64,000 bases of DNA from Paenibacillus ferrarius (lineage in GTDB: Bacteria > Bacillota > Bacilli > Paenibacillales > NBRC-103111). The stretch is from NCBI RefSeq assembly GCF_002027705.1, contig NZ_MBTG01000006.1, positions 124,001 through 188,000 of the forward strand. The letters are read 5' to 3'. This document shows, piece by piece, positions 51,960-60,592 of this stretch (positions are counted from its first letter, which is position 1; every line of letters begins with the position of its first letter). The notes beneath the pieces were generated by a model. The model was given only the letters and a program-made list of their open reading frames with translations. It was not told the DNA's origin and searched no databases. A program made the translations under genes and the position numbers.

Positions 51960-53726
51960 GTGGCTATTTTAGAGGCAAAAAACAAACAATTTTTATTAGA
52001 TGGGACGCCAATTCAACTGTTGTCGGGGGCGATCCATTATTTCCGCGTCGTCCCAGAGTATTGGGAAGATCGGCTGCTGAAGCTTAAAGCTTGTGGATTC
52101 AATACGGTGGAAACCTATGTGCCTTGGAATTTGCATGAGCCGCAGGAAAATGTGTTTAATTTCGAAGGGCTCGCGGATTTGGAAAAGTTCATTAAGCTTG
52201 CAGGCAGTTTGGGGCTGCATGTTATTGTGCGTCCGAGTCCCTACATTTGTGCAGAGTGGGAGTTTGGCGGGCTGCCGGCATGGCTGCTGCAATATTCGGA
52301 TATGAAGCTTCGCTGCATGGATACGATGTATTTGGAAAAAGTGGATCGCTACTATGACGAGCTGATTCCTCGGTTGACTCCGCTGCTAAGCACGAATGGC
52401 GGGCCTATTTTGGCGGTACAAATTGAGAATGAGTACGGCAGCTACGGCAACGACACCGCTTACCTAACTTATTTGCGTGATGGATTGATCCGACGTGGGG
52501 TGGATGTTTTGCTGTTTACGTCGGATGGTCCGGAAGACGGCATGCTGCAGGGCGGAACGGTTCCCGGTACGCTTGCTACTGTCAACTTCGGATCCAAATC
52601 TGAAGAAGCTTTCGAGAAATTCCGTGAGTATCGTGCGGATGAGCCGCTTTTTTGCATGGAGTACTGGAATGGCTGGTTTGATCATTGGCTGAAACCACAC
52701 CATACGAGAGATGCCGGTGATGTGGCTGATGTTTTCGATCGTATGCTGCGTGCGGGTGCATCGGTTAATTTTTATATGTTCCATGGCGGGACGAATTTCG
52801 GCTTCTATAATGGCGCTAATTATCACGATAAATATGAAGCAACGATCACCAGCTATGATTATGATTCGCCTTTATCCGAATGCGGGGATGAAACTGAGAA
52901 ATACAGAGCGGTCCGCTCCGTGATCGCCAATTATTTGGGTAAAGCTGAGGAGGATTTCCCGGCATGGCCTGCGCCTATTGCGAAGAAAGGATATGGGCCT
53001 GTCGCTTTGACTGAAAAAGCAGATCTGCTTAATCATTTGCCGCTGCTTGCTGAGCCCGTAAATCGAACCTTCCCGGAGCCAATGGAGAAACTGGGTCAAA
53101 ATTACGGCTTCATCGTGTATTCAACCCAGATATCCGGGCCGCGTACAGGTGAAAAGCTGCATCTGCAAGACGTGCATGATCGCGCACAAGTTTTCTTAGA
53201 CGGTGTCTATCAAGGAACGGTAGAGCGATGGGATGCCCATCCACTCCCACTGGACATTCCGGCGCAAGGAGCGAAGCTGGATATTGTGGTCGAGAACATG
53301 GGTCGTGTCAACTATGGTCCACAATTGAAAGATTATAAAGGAATTACAGAGGGTGTGAGGATGAACAATCAGTTCTTGTTTGATTGGACGATCTATCCAC
53401 TCCCACTGGACAATTTAGAGGCAGTTCCCTTTGAGCCATCAACGACGGAAGAGGAAGAGGAAGAGGGAGACCGTCCAGCTTTTTACCGTGGTGAATTTAC
53501 CGTTGAAGAGGCTGGAGATACGTTCGTCCGATTGGATGGTTGGGCCAAAGGCGTTGTTTGGATAAATGGGTTTAATTTGGGGCGTTATTGGGAAAAAGGG
53601 CCGCAGCGTACATTGTATCTTCCTGCCCCTTTGCTGAAACAGGGTACGAATGAGATTATTGTTTTGGAATTGCACCATGCGGAGAAGGCCGTCATTGAGC
53701 TTACGGATACGCCGGACTTAGGATAA
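51960..53726 (+). CDS. GH35 beta-galactosidase
   Basis: Glycoside hydrolase family 35, 588 residues, without signal peptide, so cytoplasmic. The TIM barrel begins FLLDGTPIQLLSGAIHYFRV with NTVETYVPWNLHEP. The acid/base Glu lies in VQIENEYGSYG (about residue 157) and the nucleophile Glu in FCMEYWNGWFDHW (about residue 233). MFHGGTNFGFYNGA is also conserved, and the C-terminal beta domains carry GWAKGVVWINGFNLGRYW. It removes terminal beta-galactose from imported oligosaccharides. GTG 51960 follows CCGGAGGGA. The phosphatase-superfamily gene follows 22 nt after its stop, suggesting an operon. Confidence 0.94.
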   Translation: MAILEAKNKQFLLDGTPIQLLSGAIHYFRVVPEYWEDRLLKLKACGFNTVETYVPWNLHEPQENVFNFEGLADLEKFIKLAGSLGLHVIVRPSPYICAEWEFGGLPAWLLQYSDMKLRCMDTMYLEKVDRYYDELIPRLTPLLSTNGGPILAVQIENEYGSYGNDTAYLTYLRDGLIRRGVDVLLFTSDGPEDGMLQGGTVPGTLATVNFGSKSEEAFEKFREYRADEPLFCMEYWNGWFDHWLKPHHTRDAGDVADVFDRMLRAGASVNFYMFHGGTNFGFYNGANYHDKYEATITSYDYDSPLSECGDETEKYRAVRSVIANYLGKAEEDFPAWPAPIAKKGYGPVALTEKADLLNHLPLLAEPVNRTFPEPMEKLGQNYGFIVYSTQISGPRTGEKLHLQDVHDRAQVFLDGVYQGTVERWDAHPLPLDIPAQGAKLDIVVENMGRVNYGPQLKDYKGITEGVRMNNQFLFDWTIYPLPLDNLEAVPFEPSTTEEEEEEGDRPAFYRGEFTVEEAGDTFVRLDGWAKGVVWINGFNLGRYWEKGPQRTLYLPAPLLKQGTNEIIVLELHHAEKAVIELTDTPDLG

Positions 53727-53748
53727 TTCACAAGTGGAGGAACTCATT

Positions 53749-54576
53749 ATGACATCAGCAGCGCCTATTCAACGAGTCATCATTTTGGGTATGGATGGGG
53801 CGGGAGCTTTCGTCCGAGAAGCACATACACCGCACATCGACAAGCTGCTCGCAGGAGGTGCCCAAACCGACCGTGCGCAGACCGTTTTCCCTTCGAACAG
53901 CGGGGAGTGTTGGGGTTCGCTGCTGCATGGTGTAAGGCCAGAGAAGCATGAATCCCACTTGCATATACAAAAAGAGAAGACCTATCCGCAGGATTCGTCT
54001 ACTCCTTCCTTATTTCACATGCTAAGCAGCGCAAAGCCAGATAGCAGGATGGCATCTTTCGTTTGTTGGGCGCCGATTCAGACTGGTATTATAGAGGAAT
54101 TGGATGTCATGGATAAATGCCAAGCGCCAGATGATGAATTAGTCCCTGCTATTGCTGCCTATCTCCGGGCAACTCCGGATCTTAAGCTTATGTTCGTGCA
54201 ACTGGATGATGTGGATGCTGCCGGACATCGGCATGGGTACGGCTCTGCCGAATACTTGCAGGCAATTTCGCATGCGGACGGGCAGATTGGTGAGATCTGC
54301 CAAGCGCTTCGAGAAGCCAATATGCTGGAAGACAGCTTGCTTATTGTGACAACAGATCATGGAGGCGGCGGATTGGACGCTTTCAATCACGGTAGCGATC
54401 ATCCCAAAGATATGACTGTATTCTGGGGATGCACAGGTCCGGGGATTTCCGCTCATGCCGACCTTAGCAGCTTGAATATTATGGACACCGCTGCTGTCGC
54501 TTTGCATGCGCTTGGTCTTCCATTCCCGCAGGACTGGGATGCGAAACTGCCGGACGGATTGTTCATCCAGGCATAG
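53749..54576 (+). CDS. Alkaline phosphatase superfamily (phosphodiesterase/nucleotide pyrophosphatase-like) protein
   Basis: Probable cytoplasmic metal-dependent hydrolase of 275 residues, short for the superfamily. ATG 53749 follows GGAGGAACTC. Seen: the first metal Asp in IILGMDGAGAF, a Ser/Thr-nucleophile region TVFPSNSGECWGSLLHG, the metal block LDDVDAAGHRHGYGS, VTTDHGGGG and a final HGSDHP. These match phosphodiesterase/sulfatase-type active sites with two metals. The substrate is unknown. It is linked to GH35 in an apparent operon and ended by a terminator. Confidence 0.8.
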   Translation: MTSAAPIQRVIILGMDGAGAFVREAHTPHIDKLLAGGAQTDRAQTVFPSNSGECWGSLLHGVRPEKHESHLHIQKEKTYPQDSSTPSLFHMLSSAKPDSRMASFVCWAPIQTGIIEELDVMDKCQAPDDELVPAIAAYLRATPDLKLMFVQLDDVDAAGHRHGYGSAEYLQAISHADGQIGEICQALREANMLEDSLLIVTTDHGGGGLDAFNHGSDHPKDMTVFWGCTGPGISAHADLSSLNIMDTAAVALHALGLPFPQDWDAKLPDGLFIQA

Positions 54577-54621
54577 GTGAATGAAGCAAGTCAGAGGTCT
54601 GACAGCAGTTTGATGAGAGAT

Positions 54622-54653
54622 CAGCTCGAGTTAACTCGGCTGTTCTTTTTTTT
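54622..54653 (+). terminator. Terminator of the GH35 operon
   Basis: CAGCTCGAG-TTAA-CTCGGCTG forms an 8-bp stem with one bulge, followed by TTCTTTTTTTT. Confidence 0.85.
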
Positions 54654-54727
54654 GCCTATAGAGCAGCATATGCGCCAACTGGTTCTTATTTGGATCTTAA
54701 ATACCAGTATGCCAAGGGGGATTAGTG

Positions 54728-54814
54728 ATGAAAGCTGTTTTTTCTTTAAAAGGCAAAGTTGAAATCTTCGATATCCAAGAACCTGCTATGGCAGTGAACT
54801 ACGTCCGTATCTAG
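54728..54814 (+). pseudogene. Remnant of a zinc-type alcohol dehydrogenase N-terminus
   Basis: A 28-codon ORF with GGGGGATTAGTG before its ATG starts MKAVFSLKGKVEIFDIQEPA and ends VNYVRI. This resembles the first strand region of medium-chain dehydrogenases (MKA...G.VEI.DI.EP...). The rest of the gene is absent; a TAG and a short AGCTGCCCGGCTTTTTT follow. A remnant left by deletion is the simplest reading. Confidence 0.5.
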
Positions 54815-54951
54815 TATCCTATAAGCTGCCCGGCTTTTTTGTTTTATTCCGCTATTTGTCAGGTTTATCTCCTTGCCTGAACGAAAGCATCATGCGAGAA
54901 TAGGAATTGGACAAATTTATCGCGATACAAAACAAAAGGAGTCATTGCAGC

Positions 54952-55713
54952 ATGATACATATAAGTTTAGAGATGATGATTTTCGTCATCGTTGGGGGAT
55001 TTCTGGCAGCCTATGTGGATTCGGTCGTTGGAGGAGGCGGGCTTATCTCGGTACCGCTGCTGCTGGCAACGGGGCTGCCTCCTGCTGTGGCGCTAGGCAC
55101 CAATAAATTGGCGGGCACGATGTCCTCATTGACCAGCACCATTTCTTTTATGCGTTCGGGCAATATTGATTTAAAAGCCGTCAAAGGCTTGTTCCTCTTA
55201 TCTTTGTTAGGTGCCGTGTGCGGGACAATGGTCCTGCGGCAGATTCCTTCGGACTTCTTAAAGCCGTTGGTTGTCATCATGCTGATTTTGATCACTATTT
55301 ATACGATTTTTCGTAAGAGCTGGGGAGCCAGCTCTACCTTTCAGCAGTATTCCATCAAGACGGCCTTATTAATGGGCGGTGCGGCATTCGGATTAGGTTT
55401 TTACGACGGTTTTTTTGGACCGGGGACGGGTTCGTTCCTTATTTTCGTTTTTCTGATGTTGGGCTTCGATTTTGTAAAAGCAGCGGGGAATTCGAAAGTG
55501 TTGAATTTCGGCAGCAACATCGCTAGTCTAGCGACTTTTATGGTATTAGGCTCCATCAATTACAGCATTGGAATTCCAATGGGATTGGCGATGGTAGCGG
55601 GATCTTTTCTAGGCTCGCGGATGGCGATTCGGAAAGGTACGGCCTATGTTCGACCTTTATTTCTAACCGTGTGTTTACTCCTTATTGGCAAGCAGATTTG
55701 GGATCTCCTATAG
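54952..55713 (+). CDS. TSUP family permease (TauE/SafE)
   Basis: Membrane protein of 253 residues with about eight segments. The TSUP pattern is clear: GGFLAAYVDSVVGGGGLISV, LPPAVALGTNKLAGTMSSLT and the duplicated half GLGFYDGFFGPGTGSFLIFV with AAGNSKVLNFGSNIASL. Family members export sulfite, sulfoacetate or related anions, or carry them inward; the substrate here is unknown. ATG 54952 lies 11 nt after AAAAGGAG. Upstream GTG/ATG-like starts would add a non-hydrophobic extension with no ribosome binding site. Confidence 0.9.
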   Translation: MIHISLEMMIFVIVGGFLAAYVDSVVGGGGLISVPLLLATGLPPAVALGTNKLAGTMSSLTSTISFMRSGNIDLKAVKGLFLLSLLGAVCGTMVLRQIPSDFLKPLVVIMLILITIYTIFRKSWGASSTFQQYSIKTALLMGGAAFGLGFYDGFFGPGTGSFLIFVFLMLGFDFVKAAGNSKVLNFGSNIASLATFMVLGSINYSIGIPMGLAMVAGSFLGSRMAIRKGTAYVRPLFLTVCLLLIGKQIWDLL

Positions 55714-55740
55714 GGTCAGCTAAAAAAGGAACGGTTTCGG

Positions 55741-55770
55741 TTGCGAATTGACCGATGGTTATGCTATGAT
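55741..55770 (+). promoter_or_regulatory. Promoter of the ABC-F leader
   Basis: TTGCGA (4 of 6), an 18-nt spacer and TATGAT (5 of 6) at 55765-55770 lie 36 nt before the leader ATG. Confidence 0.6.
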
Positions 55771-55805
55771 TTTGACATCATGTTTCATAAGGAGGTGAAG
55801 GTAGG

Positions 55806-55949
55806 ATGAATCGAGAGTTTGCAAACAACCGTGTGAGCCAGTTACCCATTGCGATGGCTGGCATCGTTCATGCAGCAGTCAAAGACGCGAGAGGTCTGTC
55901 CAATTTTGCTCATACGGTACTACAACTCACGAAAAGACGCCTACCTTAA
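55806..55949 (+). CDS. Leader peptide (47 aa) of the ABC-F gene
   Basis: A short ORF with an excellent ribosome binding site (AAGGAGGTGAAGG) encodes 47 residues, beginning MNREFANNRVSQLPIAMAGI and ending LTKRRLP. Its stop codon lies at the base of an antiterminator-type hairpin. In Bacillota, antibiotic-resistance ABC-F genes are commonly controlled by such leaders: a drug-stalled ribosome on the leader prevents the terminator from forming. The peptide probably has no function of its own beyond regulation. Confidence 0.8.
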   Translation: MNREFANNRVSQLPIAMAGIVHAAVKDARGLSNFAHTVLQLTKRRLP

Positions 55950-55973
55950 CCTCGAACGGATCATTCGAAAGGT
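55949..55973 (+). promoter_or_regulatory. Antiterminator hairpin of the ABC-F attenuator
   Basis: ACCTCGAA (55949-55956) can pair with TTCG-aa-AGGT (55964-55973). Its 3' arm shares AGGT with the 5' arm of the terminator (55970-55979), so the two are mutually exclusive. A ribosome at the leader stop would cover its 5' arm. Confidence 0.6.
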
Positions 55974-56001
55974 CGTAGGAATTTTCCTGCGGCCTTTTTT
56001 T
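55970..56001 (+). terminator. Attenuator terminator upstream of the ABC-F gene
   Basis: AGGTCGTAGG pairs over 10 bp (two G-U) with CCTGCGGCCT, loop AATTTT, followed by TTTTTT. It lies between the leader peptide and the ABC-F start. Confidence 0.88.
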
Positions 56002-56053
56002 GTTGGCTGCTTGCGGAAGGATGGGGTCTTTCTATAACCAGGAGGCTCCTTAT

Positions 56054-57979
56054 ATGTTAATGATAAATGCTCAAAATGTGAAGAAATACCACGGTGCACA
56101 GCTTGTTCTGGAAGATGTCACTTTCGAAATCCATCAGGGTGAACGCATCGGCTTGGTGGGTCGCAACGGCAGCGGGAAATCAACGCTGCTTCGCCTGATT
56201 GCCAAAATGGAAAAGCCCGATGAGGGCCAATTAACGGTACGCAAAGACACGAGGATTGGTTATCTGGCACAAATTCCTACAGAGTGGGAGAACGGTACGG
56301 TGTATGATGTGCTTGCCGTTGGCTTTCATGAGCTGATGGACTGCCGGGTTGTGATGACCGAGCTGGAGCAGCAGATGGCCGGTGTTGAAGCAGCGAACGA
56401 TGCCAATCTGCTCGATCAGTTGCTTAAGCGTTATGCACAGCTGCAGGAACGTTTCGAGCGCGAAGGCGGGTATGAAATGGATGCCCGCATAGACCAAGTG
56501 GCGAATGGGCTGCGTATTGCCCGCGAGTTTTATGAGCGGAGCTTCGCTTCATTATCCGGAGGCGAGAAAACGAAAGTTGCCCTCGCGTCTCAGCTTATCG
56601 GAAAGCCGGATTTGCTCCTGCTGGATGAGCCTACGAATCATTTGGATTTGACCGGCGTGGAGTGGTTGGAGGATTATCTTGCTCATTATGAGGGCGCATG
56701 CGTGGTCGTATCTCATGATCGTTATTTTCTGGATCGGGCCGTTACGAAAATGGTCGAGCTGGAAGATGGAGAAGCATCGATCTATCACAGTTCCTATACG
56801 GGGTATGTGAAGGAGAAAGAAGTCAGGCTCATGCAGCAGTTTGCCGACTATCAGGAGCAGCAGAAGGTTATCAAGAAGATGAAAGAGACGATTAAGAAGC
56901 TGATGGAGTGGGGCCGAATTGGAGATAATGAGAAGTTTTTCCGCCGTGCGGCCTCTATGCAGAAAACGCTGGATCGGATGGAAAAGCTGAAACGTCCTGT
57001 TCTCGATCCTAAAGCGGCAGAATTCAGCCTTAAGCTGGACGATCGTTCTGGTCGAAGGGTTCTACGTTTTGAAGAGGTGGATAAACGTTATGGCGATAAA
57101 GTGCTGCTGCACAGAGCGAATGGTTTGCTCCAATATGGTGAGAAGGTCATGCTTGTCGGGCACAACGGCTCCGGCAAAACCACCCTGCTTAAGCTGATCC
57201 TAGGCGAAGAAATGCCTGATCAAGGGGAGCTTGAGGTGGGCGCTCGCGTTGATATTGGCTACTTGGCACAGCAAGCTTATCCGGAGGATCATAAGAAAAC
57301 GGTGCTGAGCTACTTCTGTGAGGAAGCGAAGATGGAAGAAGGCGCAGCGCGAGGACGGCTTGCCGCTTATCTCTTCTATGGAGCCGATGTGTTCAAATCG
57401 GTGAGCTCGCTCTCGGGCGGCGAGTGGACGCGGCTGCGTTTGGCACTGCTTGTGCTGCGCAAGCCTAACTTGCTCATTCTTGATGAGCCGACGAATCACA
57501 TGGACATTGCCTCGCGGGAAGCCCTGGAGGAGGCGCTCGAGGAGTTTCCGGGAACCGTGCTGGCGGTGACACATGACCGGTATTTTATGAACAGGCTGTC
57601 TCAGAAAATATGGGAGCTGGATCAAGGGCGGATCACTGTCTTTCTGGGCAGCTTTGATGATTATAAGGTGAAGAGAGTTGAGCTGATCGATAGTCAGCAA
57701 GGCGAAGTTGGTTCATTTAATAAAATGGCTGCTGCAAGCGCTGTGGGTAAAATAGCTTCCGATTCTGCAGCTCGGGAGAAGTCGGGAAGCTCCTCCGCGT
57801 ATACGCGGGAGCGGCTTGAAAAGCAGATTGCCGATGGCGAATCGCAGTTGACTAAGCTGGACGAACGCTTAGAGAGTAATCTGGCGAACGATGAGCTCGG
57901 CCAACTATGGGCGGAAAGAGAAGCGGCGCAGAAGCTGCTGGATACGCTCTATGAGCAGTGGATGCGGCTAGCAGAGTAG
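56054..57979 (+). CDS. ABC-F ATPase (probable ribosome-protection/antibiotic-resistance type)
   Basis: Protein of 641 residues with two ATP-binding domains and no membrane segments. Domain 1: Walker A GLVGRNGSGKST, signature LSGGEKTK, Walker B LLLLDEPTNHLD. Domain 2: LVGHNGSGKTT, LSGGEWTR, LLILDEPTNHMD. The interdomain linker (about residues 255-330: KKLMEWGRIGDNEKFFRRAA) is the tRNA-interacting region, and a coiled-coil tail lies at about 590-641. ABC-F proteins act on the ribosome; resistance types displace bound antibiotics. The leader-peptide attenuator favours a drug-inducible resistance role. ATG 56054 lies 8 nt after AGGAGG. The exact subfamily is not assigned. Confidence 0.9.
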   Translation: MLMINAQNVKKYHGAQLVLEDVTFEIHQGERIGLVGRNGSGKSTLLRLIAKMEKPDEGQLTVRKDTRIGYLAQIPTEWENGTVYDVLAVGFHELMDCRVVMTELEQQMAGVEAANDANLLDQLLKRYAQLQERFEREGGYEMDARIDQVANGLRIAREFYERSFASLSGGEKTKVALASQLIGKPDLLLLDEPTNHLDLTGVEWLEDYLAHYEGACVVVSHDRYFLDRAVTKMVELEDGEASIYHSSYTGYVKEKEVRLMQQFADYQEQQKVIKKMKETIKKLMEWGRIGDNEKFFRRAASMQKTLDRMEKLKRPVLDPKAAEFSLKLDDRSGRRVLRFEEVDKRYGDKVLLHRANGLLQYGEKVMLVGHNGSGKTTLLKLILGEEMPDQGELEVGARVDIGYLAQQAYPEDHKKTVLSYFCEEAKMEEGAARGRLAAYLFYGADVFKSVSSLSGGEWTRLRLALLVLRKPNLLILDEPTNHMDIASREALEEALEEFPGTVLAVTHDRYFMNRLSQKIWELDQGRITVFLGSFDDYKVKRVELIDSQQGEVGSFNKMAAASAVGKIASDSAAREKSGSSSAYTRERLEKQIADGESQLTKLDERLESNLANDELGQLWAEREAAQKLLDTLYEQWMRLAE

Positions 57980-58102
57980 AGGGATAAGCGAGTTGCTGCA
58001 GCTCGCGTTAAGTGGTTGCTCTGATGGTAGCAAATTCGGTAACACGAAGATTGCCATGTTCCCGGAAGCGGAATCTTGCTGACATTTGCCATTTGGAGTT
58101 TT

Positions 58103-58130
58103 GGGTTAAGCGAAAGCTTAACCCTTTTTT
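58103..58130 (+). terminator. Terminator after the ABC-F gene
   Basis: A perfect 9-bp stem, GGGTTAAGC-gaaa-GCTTAACCC, with a GNRA tetraloop is followed by TTTTTT. Confidence 0.92.
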
Positions 58131-58149
58131 GATTTTCTGGGGGGGGGGG

Positions 58150-58440
58150 GATCCAGGAAAGCCGAATCGAGCCAGCGGAAAAGAGACTGTCGCGAGTTAT
58201 TCGACAGTCTCGAAAAGGCAGGCTCAAGCTCCAAAAAGGAACAAACCCCAGCAAACCCGAACCGAGCCAGCCGAAAAAGCCGTCTCAGTGGAAGAAAAGC
58301 CGCGAACCACCCCTGAGCCAGCCAAAAAGGCAGGCTCAAGCTCCAAAAAGGAACTAACCCCAGGAAAACCGAACCGAGCCAGCCGAAAAAGCAGTCTCAG
58401 AAGAAGAAAAGCCGCGAACCGCCCCTGAGCCCTAGCTTTC
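58150..58440. repeat. Intergenic GAGCC hairpin repeat cluster, copy B
   Basis: Repeats such as GAGCCAGCC-AAAAA-GGCAGGCTC, GAGCCAGCCGAAAAAGC and CAAGCTCCAAAAAGGAAC alternate with GAAGAAAAGCCGCGAACC. The same hairpin core and order occur at 3540-3810. It is preceded by a run of 12 G (58139-58150). A 138-codon frame across the region has no ribosome binding site and is not called. Confidence 0.75.
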
Positions 58441-58458
58441 TCACACATGTCCATGAAC

Positions 58459-59529
58459 TCAAGCATGTATCCACTGCACAGGAACCTCAATACGCTGCGG
58501 AGCGTACTGCCCGTTGCACTGCTCGAGCAGCAACTTAACAGCCGATAAGGCCATCTGTGCTTCATCTTGCAAAATGTGTGAAATCCCCGGGATTTCAGGA
58601 TCATCGAAGGACACCAGCTCGATTAGCGGATTCAAGCCTTCTTCCTGATGCAGCGCATGGTGCGTGAGCCTGGCCATTTCAGCGGTCAGAGCAAAAACAG
58701 CCGTAATGCTCGGATGCTGATGAAGGAACTTTACAATATAAGCGGAGGTGTCCCCATTTCTGAGGATGTCGATGGGGACGTGGCACCATAGGCTTTTATC
58801 TATCAGAATGTTGCCGTCAATATAAGCTTTCTCGAAGCCGTGGGTCCGATCTTCAATCGTAGTATTCGTGTTATCGGGGGAAATCAGCGCTATTTGCTGA
58901 TGGCCTTCGCTTAACAGATTGGTAACAGTCTCATAGGCGCCGCCCCAATTATCGGAGGTAATCCGGTAGGTATCAATATTACGCAAATAGCGGTCGATGA
59001 AGACGAACGGATATTTATCCAGGGATAGCCGGAGCAGCGATTCATTATAACTTTCGTCCTCCGTAGGGAAAACAATGATGCCGCGCACACCCTGGGTGTT
59101 GGTTAATTCTTGGACGGAACGAGATTCTTCCGTGGAGGATTCGCGTGTGATATGCAGGACAAGCTGATACCCGGCTTCTTTGACGTGAAATTCGATATAG
59201 TCGACAAGTCGTTGAATGACTTTTGTCTTCATGGTAGGGATAATCAGACCTATGTAATAAGCGGCAGATGGTGCGTTCGTGTGACTTTTTGGAACCTCTG
59301 CAAGGAAATTGGGGTTAGCTGAAACGAATGTTCCCTTTCCTTGAATGCGAGTGACCAGCCCTTCGTCAACCAATGCGGCCAAAGCATTTTTCACCGTAAT
59401 TTTACTGACCATAAATGCATCCATAAATTCTTGTTCGGAAGGCACGCGATCTTTGGGGCGCAGCTCTCCGGTTAGAATTTTATCTTTGATGGATTGGTAA
59501 ATTTGCTTATAAAGAGGAATTTTGTTCAT
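58459..59529 (-). CDS. GntR/LacI-hybrid repressor (AraR-like)
   Basis: Repressor of 356 residues. The N-terminal GntR helix-turn-helix (residues 1-70) contains YKQIYQSIKDKILTGELRPK, DRVPSEQEFMDAFMVSK and IQGKGTFV. The C-terminal ~280 residues form a LacI-type sugar-binding domain (YYIGLIIPTMK, GVRGIIVFPTEDES, PFVFIDRYLRNI and a final QRIEVPVQWIHA). This domain order is that of AraR, the L-arabinose repressor. ATG 59529 follows CAGGTGATGACAT. It is divergent from an AraNPQ-like importer and a GH43 arabinofuranosidase, which it probably represses until arabinose is present. Confidence 0.88.
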   Translation of the reverse strand: MNKIPLYKQIYQSIKDKILTGELRPKDRVPSEQEFMDAFMVSKITVKNALAALVDEGLVTRIQGKGTFVSANPNFLAEVPKSHTNAPSAAYYIGLIIPTMKTKVIQRLVDYIEFHVKEAGYQLVLHITRESSTEESRSVQELTNTQGVRGIIVFPTEDESYNESLLRLSLDKYPFVFIDRYLRNIDTYRITSDNWGGAYETVTNLLSEGHQQIALISPDNTNTTIEDRTHGFEKAYIDGNILIDKSLWCHVPIDILRNGDTSAYIVKFLHQHPSITAVFALTAEMARLTHHALHQEEGLNPLIELVSFDDPEIPGISHILQDEAQMALSAVKLLLEQCNGQYAPQRIEVPVQWIHA

Positions 59530-59685
59530 ATGTCATCACCTGATTCATCATAGTCTTAGCTTTATTGTACTGAGAAAACACGTAAAAGGAAATACAAAGT
59601 GAAGAGAAAAGTATAATAATAATACTTTATGTGATTTTTTATAATCAATTTAATATAAGTGGCGAGGGATAGCTAGCAAGATCCT

Positions 59686-59880
59686 TACGAAAGGGAACTG
59701 TGGTCCGCTATTTGACTCAAAATCCAACATTTGCAGCTGAAAGGGAACTATGATCCTCTATTCGGCCCCGAAATGGTGAATTCCATCAAATATAGGCCAA
59801 TTAGCGGATCGTAGTTCCGTCTCACTAGCTAAATGGCTGTTTTTCCGAAGTATAAGGGAACATAGTTCCCTTTCACTGGA
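59686..59880. repeat. Interspersed GGAACTA...CGCTATT repeat, copy B
   Basis: Contains AAGGGAACTGTGGTCCGCTATT, AAAGGGAACTATGATCC, the inverted AATTAGCGGATCGTAGTTCC and GGGAACATAGTTCCC. It is related in sequence and architecture to copy A at 11150-11335. Confidence 0.7.
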
Positions 59881-59944
59881 TCAATGCTGGTTCAATGCTA
59901 GTTCAATCTGTTTGAATTCAACTTGACCCAAGTTGGGATTCAGC

Positions 59945-60360
59945 CAGAAGCATCAGAAGCAGCTAGACTCAGCTGGAAGCACCAGAAGCAGTAAGTATCA
60001 GCAAGAAGCATCAGAAGCATCAGAAGCATCAGAAGCATCAGAAGCAGTAAGAAGCAGTAAGAAGCAGTAAGAAGCAGTAAGAAGCAGTAAGAAACATCAG
60101 AAGCAGTAAGAAGCAGTAAGAAACATCAGAAGCAGTAAGAAGCAGTAAGTATCAGCAAGAAGCATCAGAAGCAGTAAGAAGCAGTTAGGAATAGTAAAAA
60201 GCAGTATGTATCAGCGATAAGGTAGTAAGAGGCAGTAAGGAGCAGTGAGAAGCGGTAAGAAGCAGTAAGTATCAGCAAGAAGCACCAGAAGCAGTAAGAA
60301 ATAGTTTGACTCAGCAAGAAGCATCAGAAGCACTTGTAGCAGCAAGAAGCAGATAAGAGC
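59945..60360. repeat. AGAAGCAGTA / AGAAGCATC microsatellite region
   Basis: About 35 imperfect copies of AGAAGCAGTA (10 bp) and AGAAGCATC (9 bp) fill this intergenic stretch. Stop codons are frequent on the plus strand and no gene is supported. Confidence 0.88.
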
Positions 60361-60522
60361 CACCTAGAACCACCTTAAACCAATAAGCAACCAGAACTAA
60401 TCAGAACAATTTATTTGCATTATAAAATAAATCCCTATCATTCACGTTGTTAAGTATAATAAACATAATTTTATACTAAATTGGATATATTATTATAGGA
60501 TTTAATGACTTATAATTCGTTA

Positions 60523-60537
60523 TGTAAAGCGCTTACA
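60523..60537. promoter_or_regulatory. Palindromic operator (cre-like) upstream of the arabinose importer
   Basis: TGTAA-AGCGC-TTACA, a perfect 5-bp inverted repeat with GCGC centre, lies about 55 nt before the binding-protein start. It resembles a CcpA cre site with one extra base; an operator for the adjacent AraR-like repressor is the alternative. Confidence 0.55.
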
Positions 60538-60592
60538 AGGTAACGAGCACGGTTTTAGGATCATCAAATTTATCTTTAGGGGGATATATCGA

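Noticed and set aside
58012..58428. 138-codon frame with Lys/Pro-rich repeats
   Set aside because: It starts inside the previous terminator region, crosses the hairpin and poly-G, has no ribosome binding site and coincides with the GAGCC repeat cluster.
59945..60360. Possible RNA gene in the AGAAGC region
   Set aside because: Only short imperfect direct repeats are present, with no stable stem, promoter or terminator.
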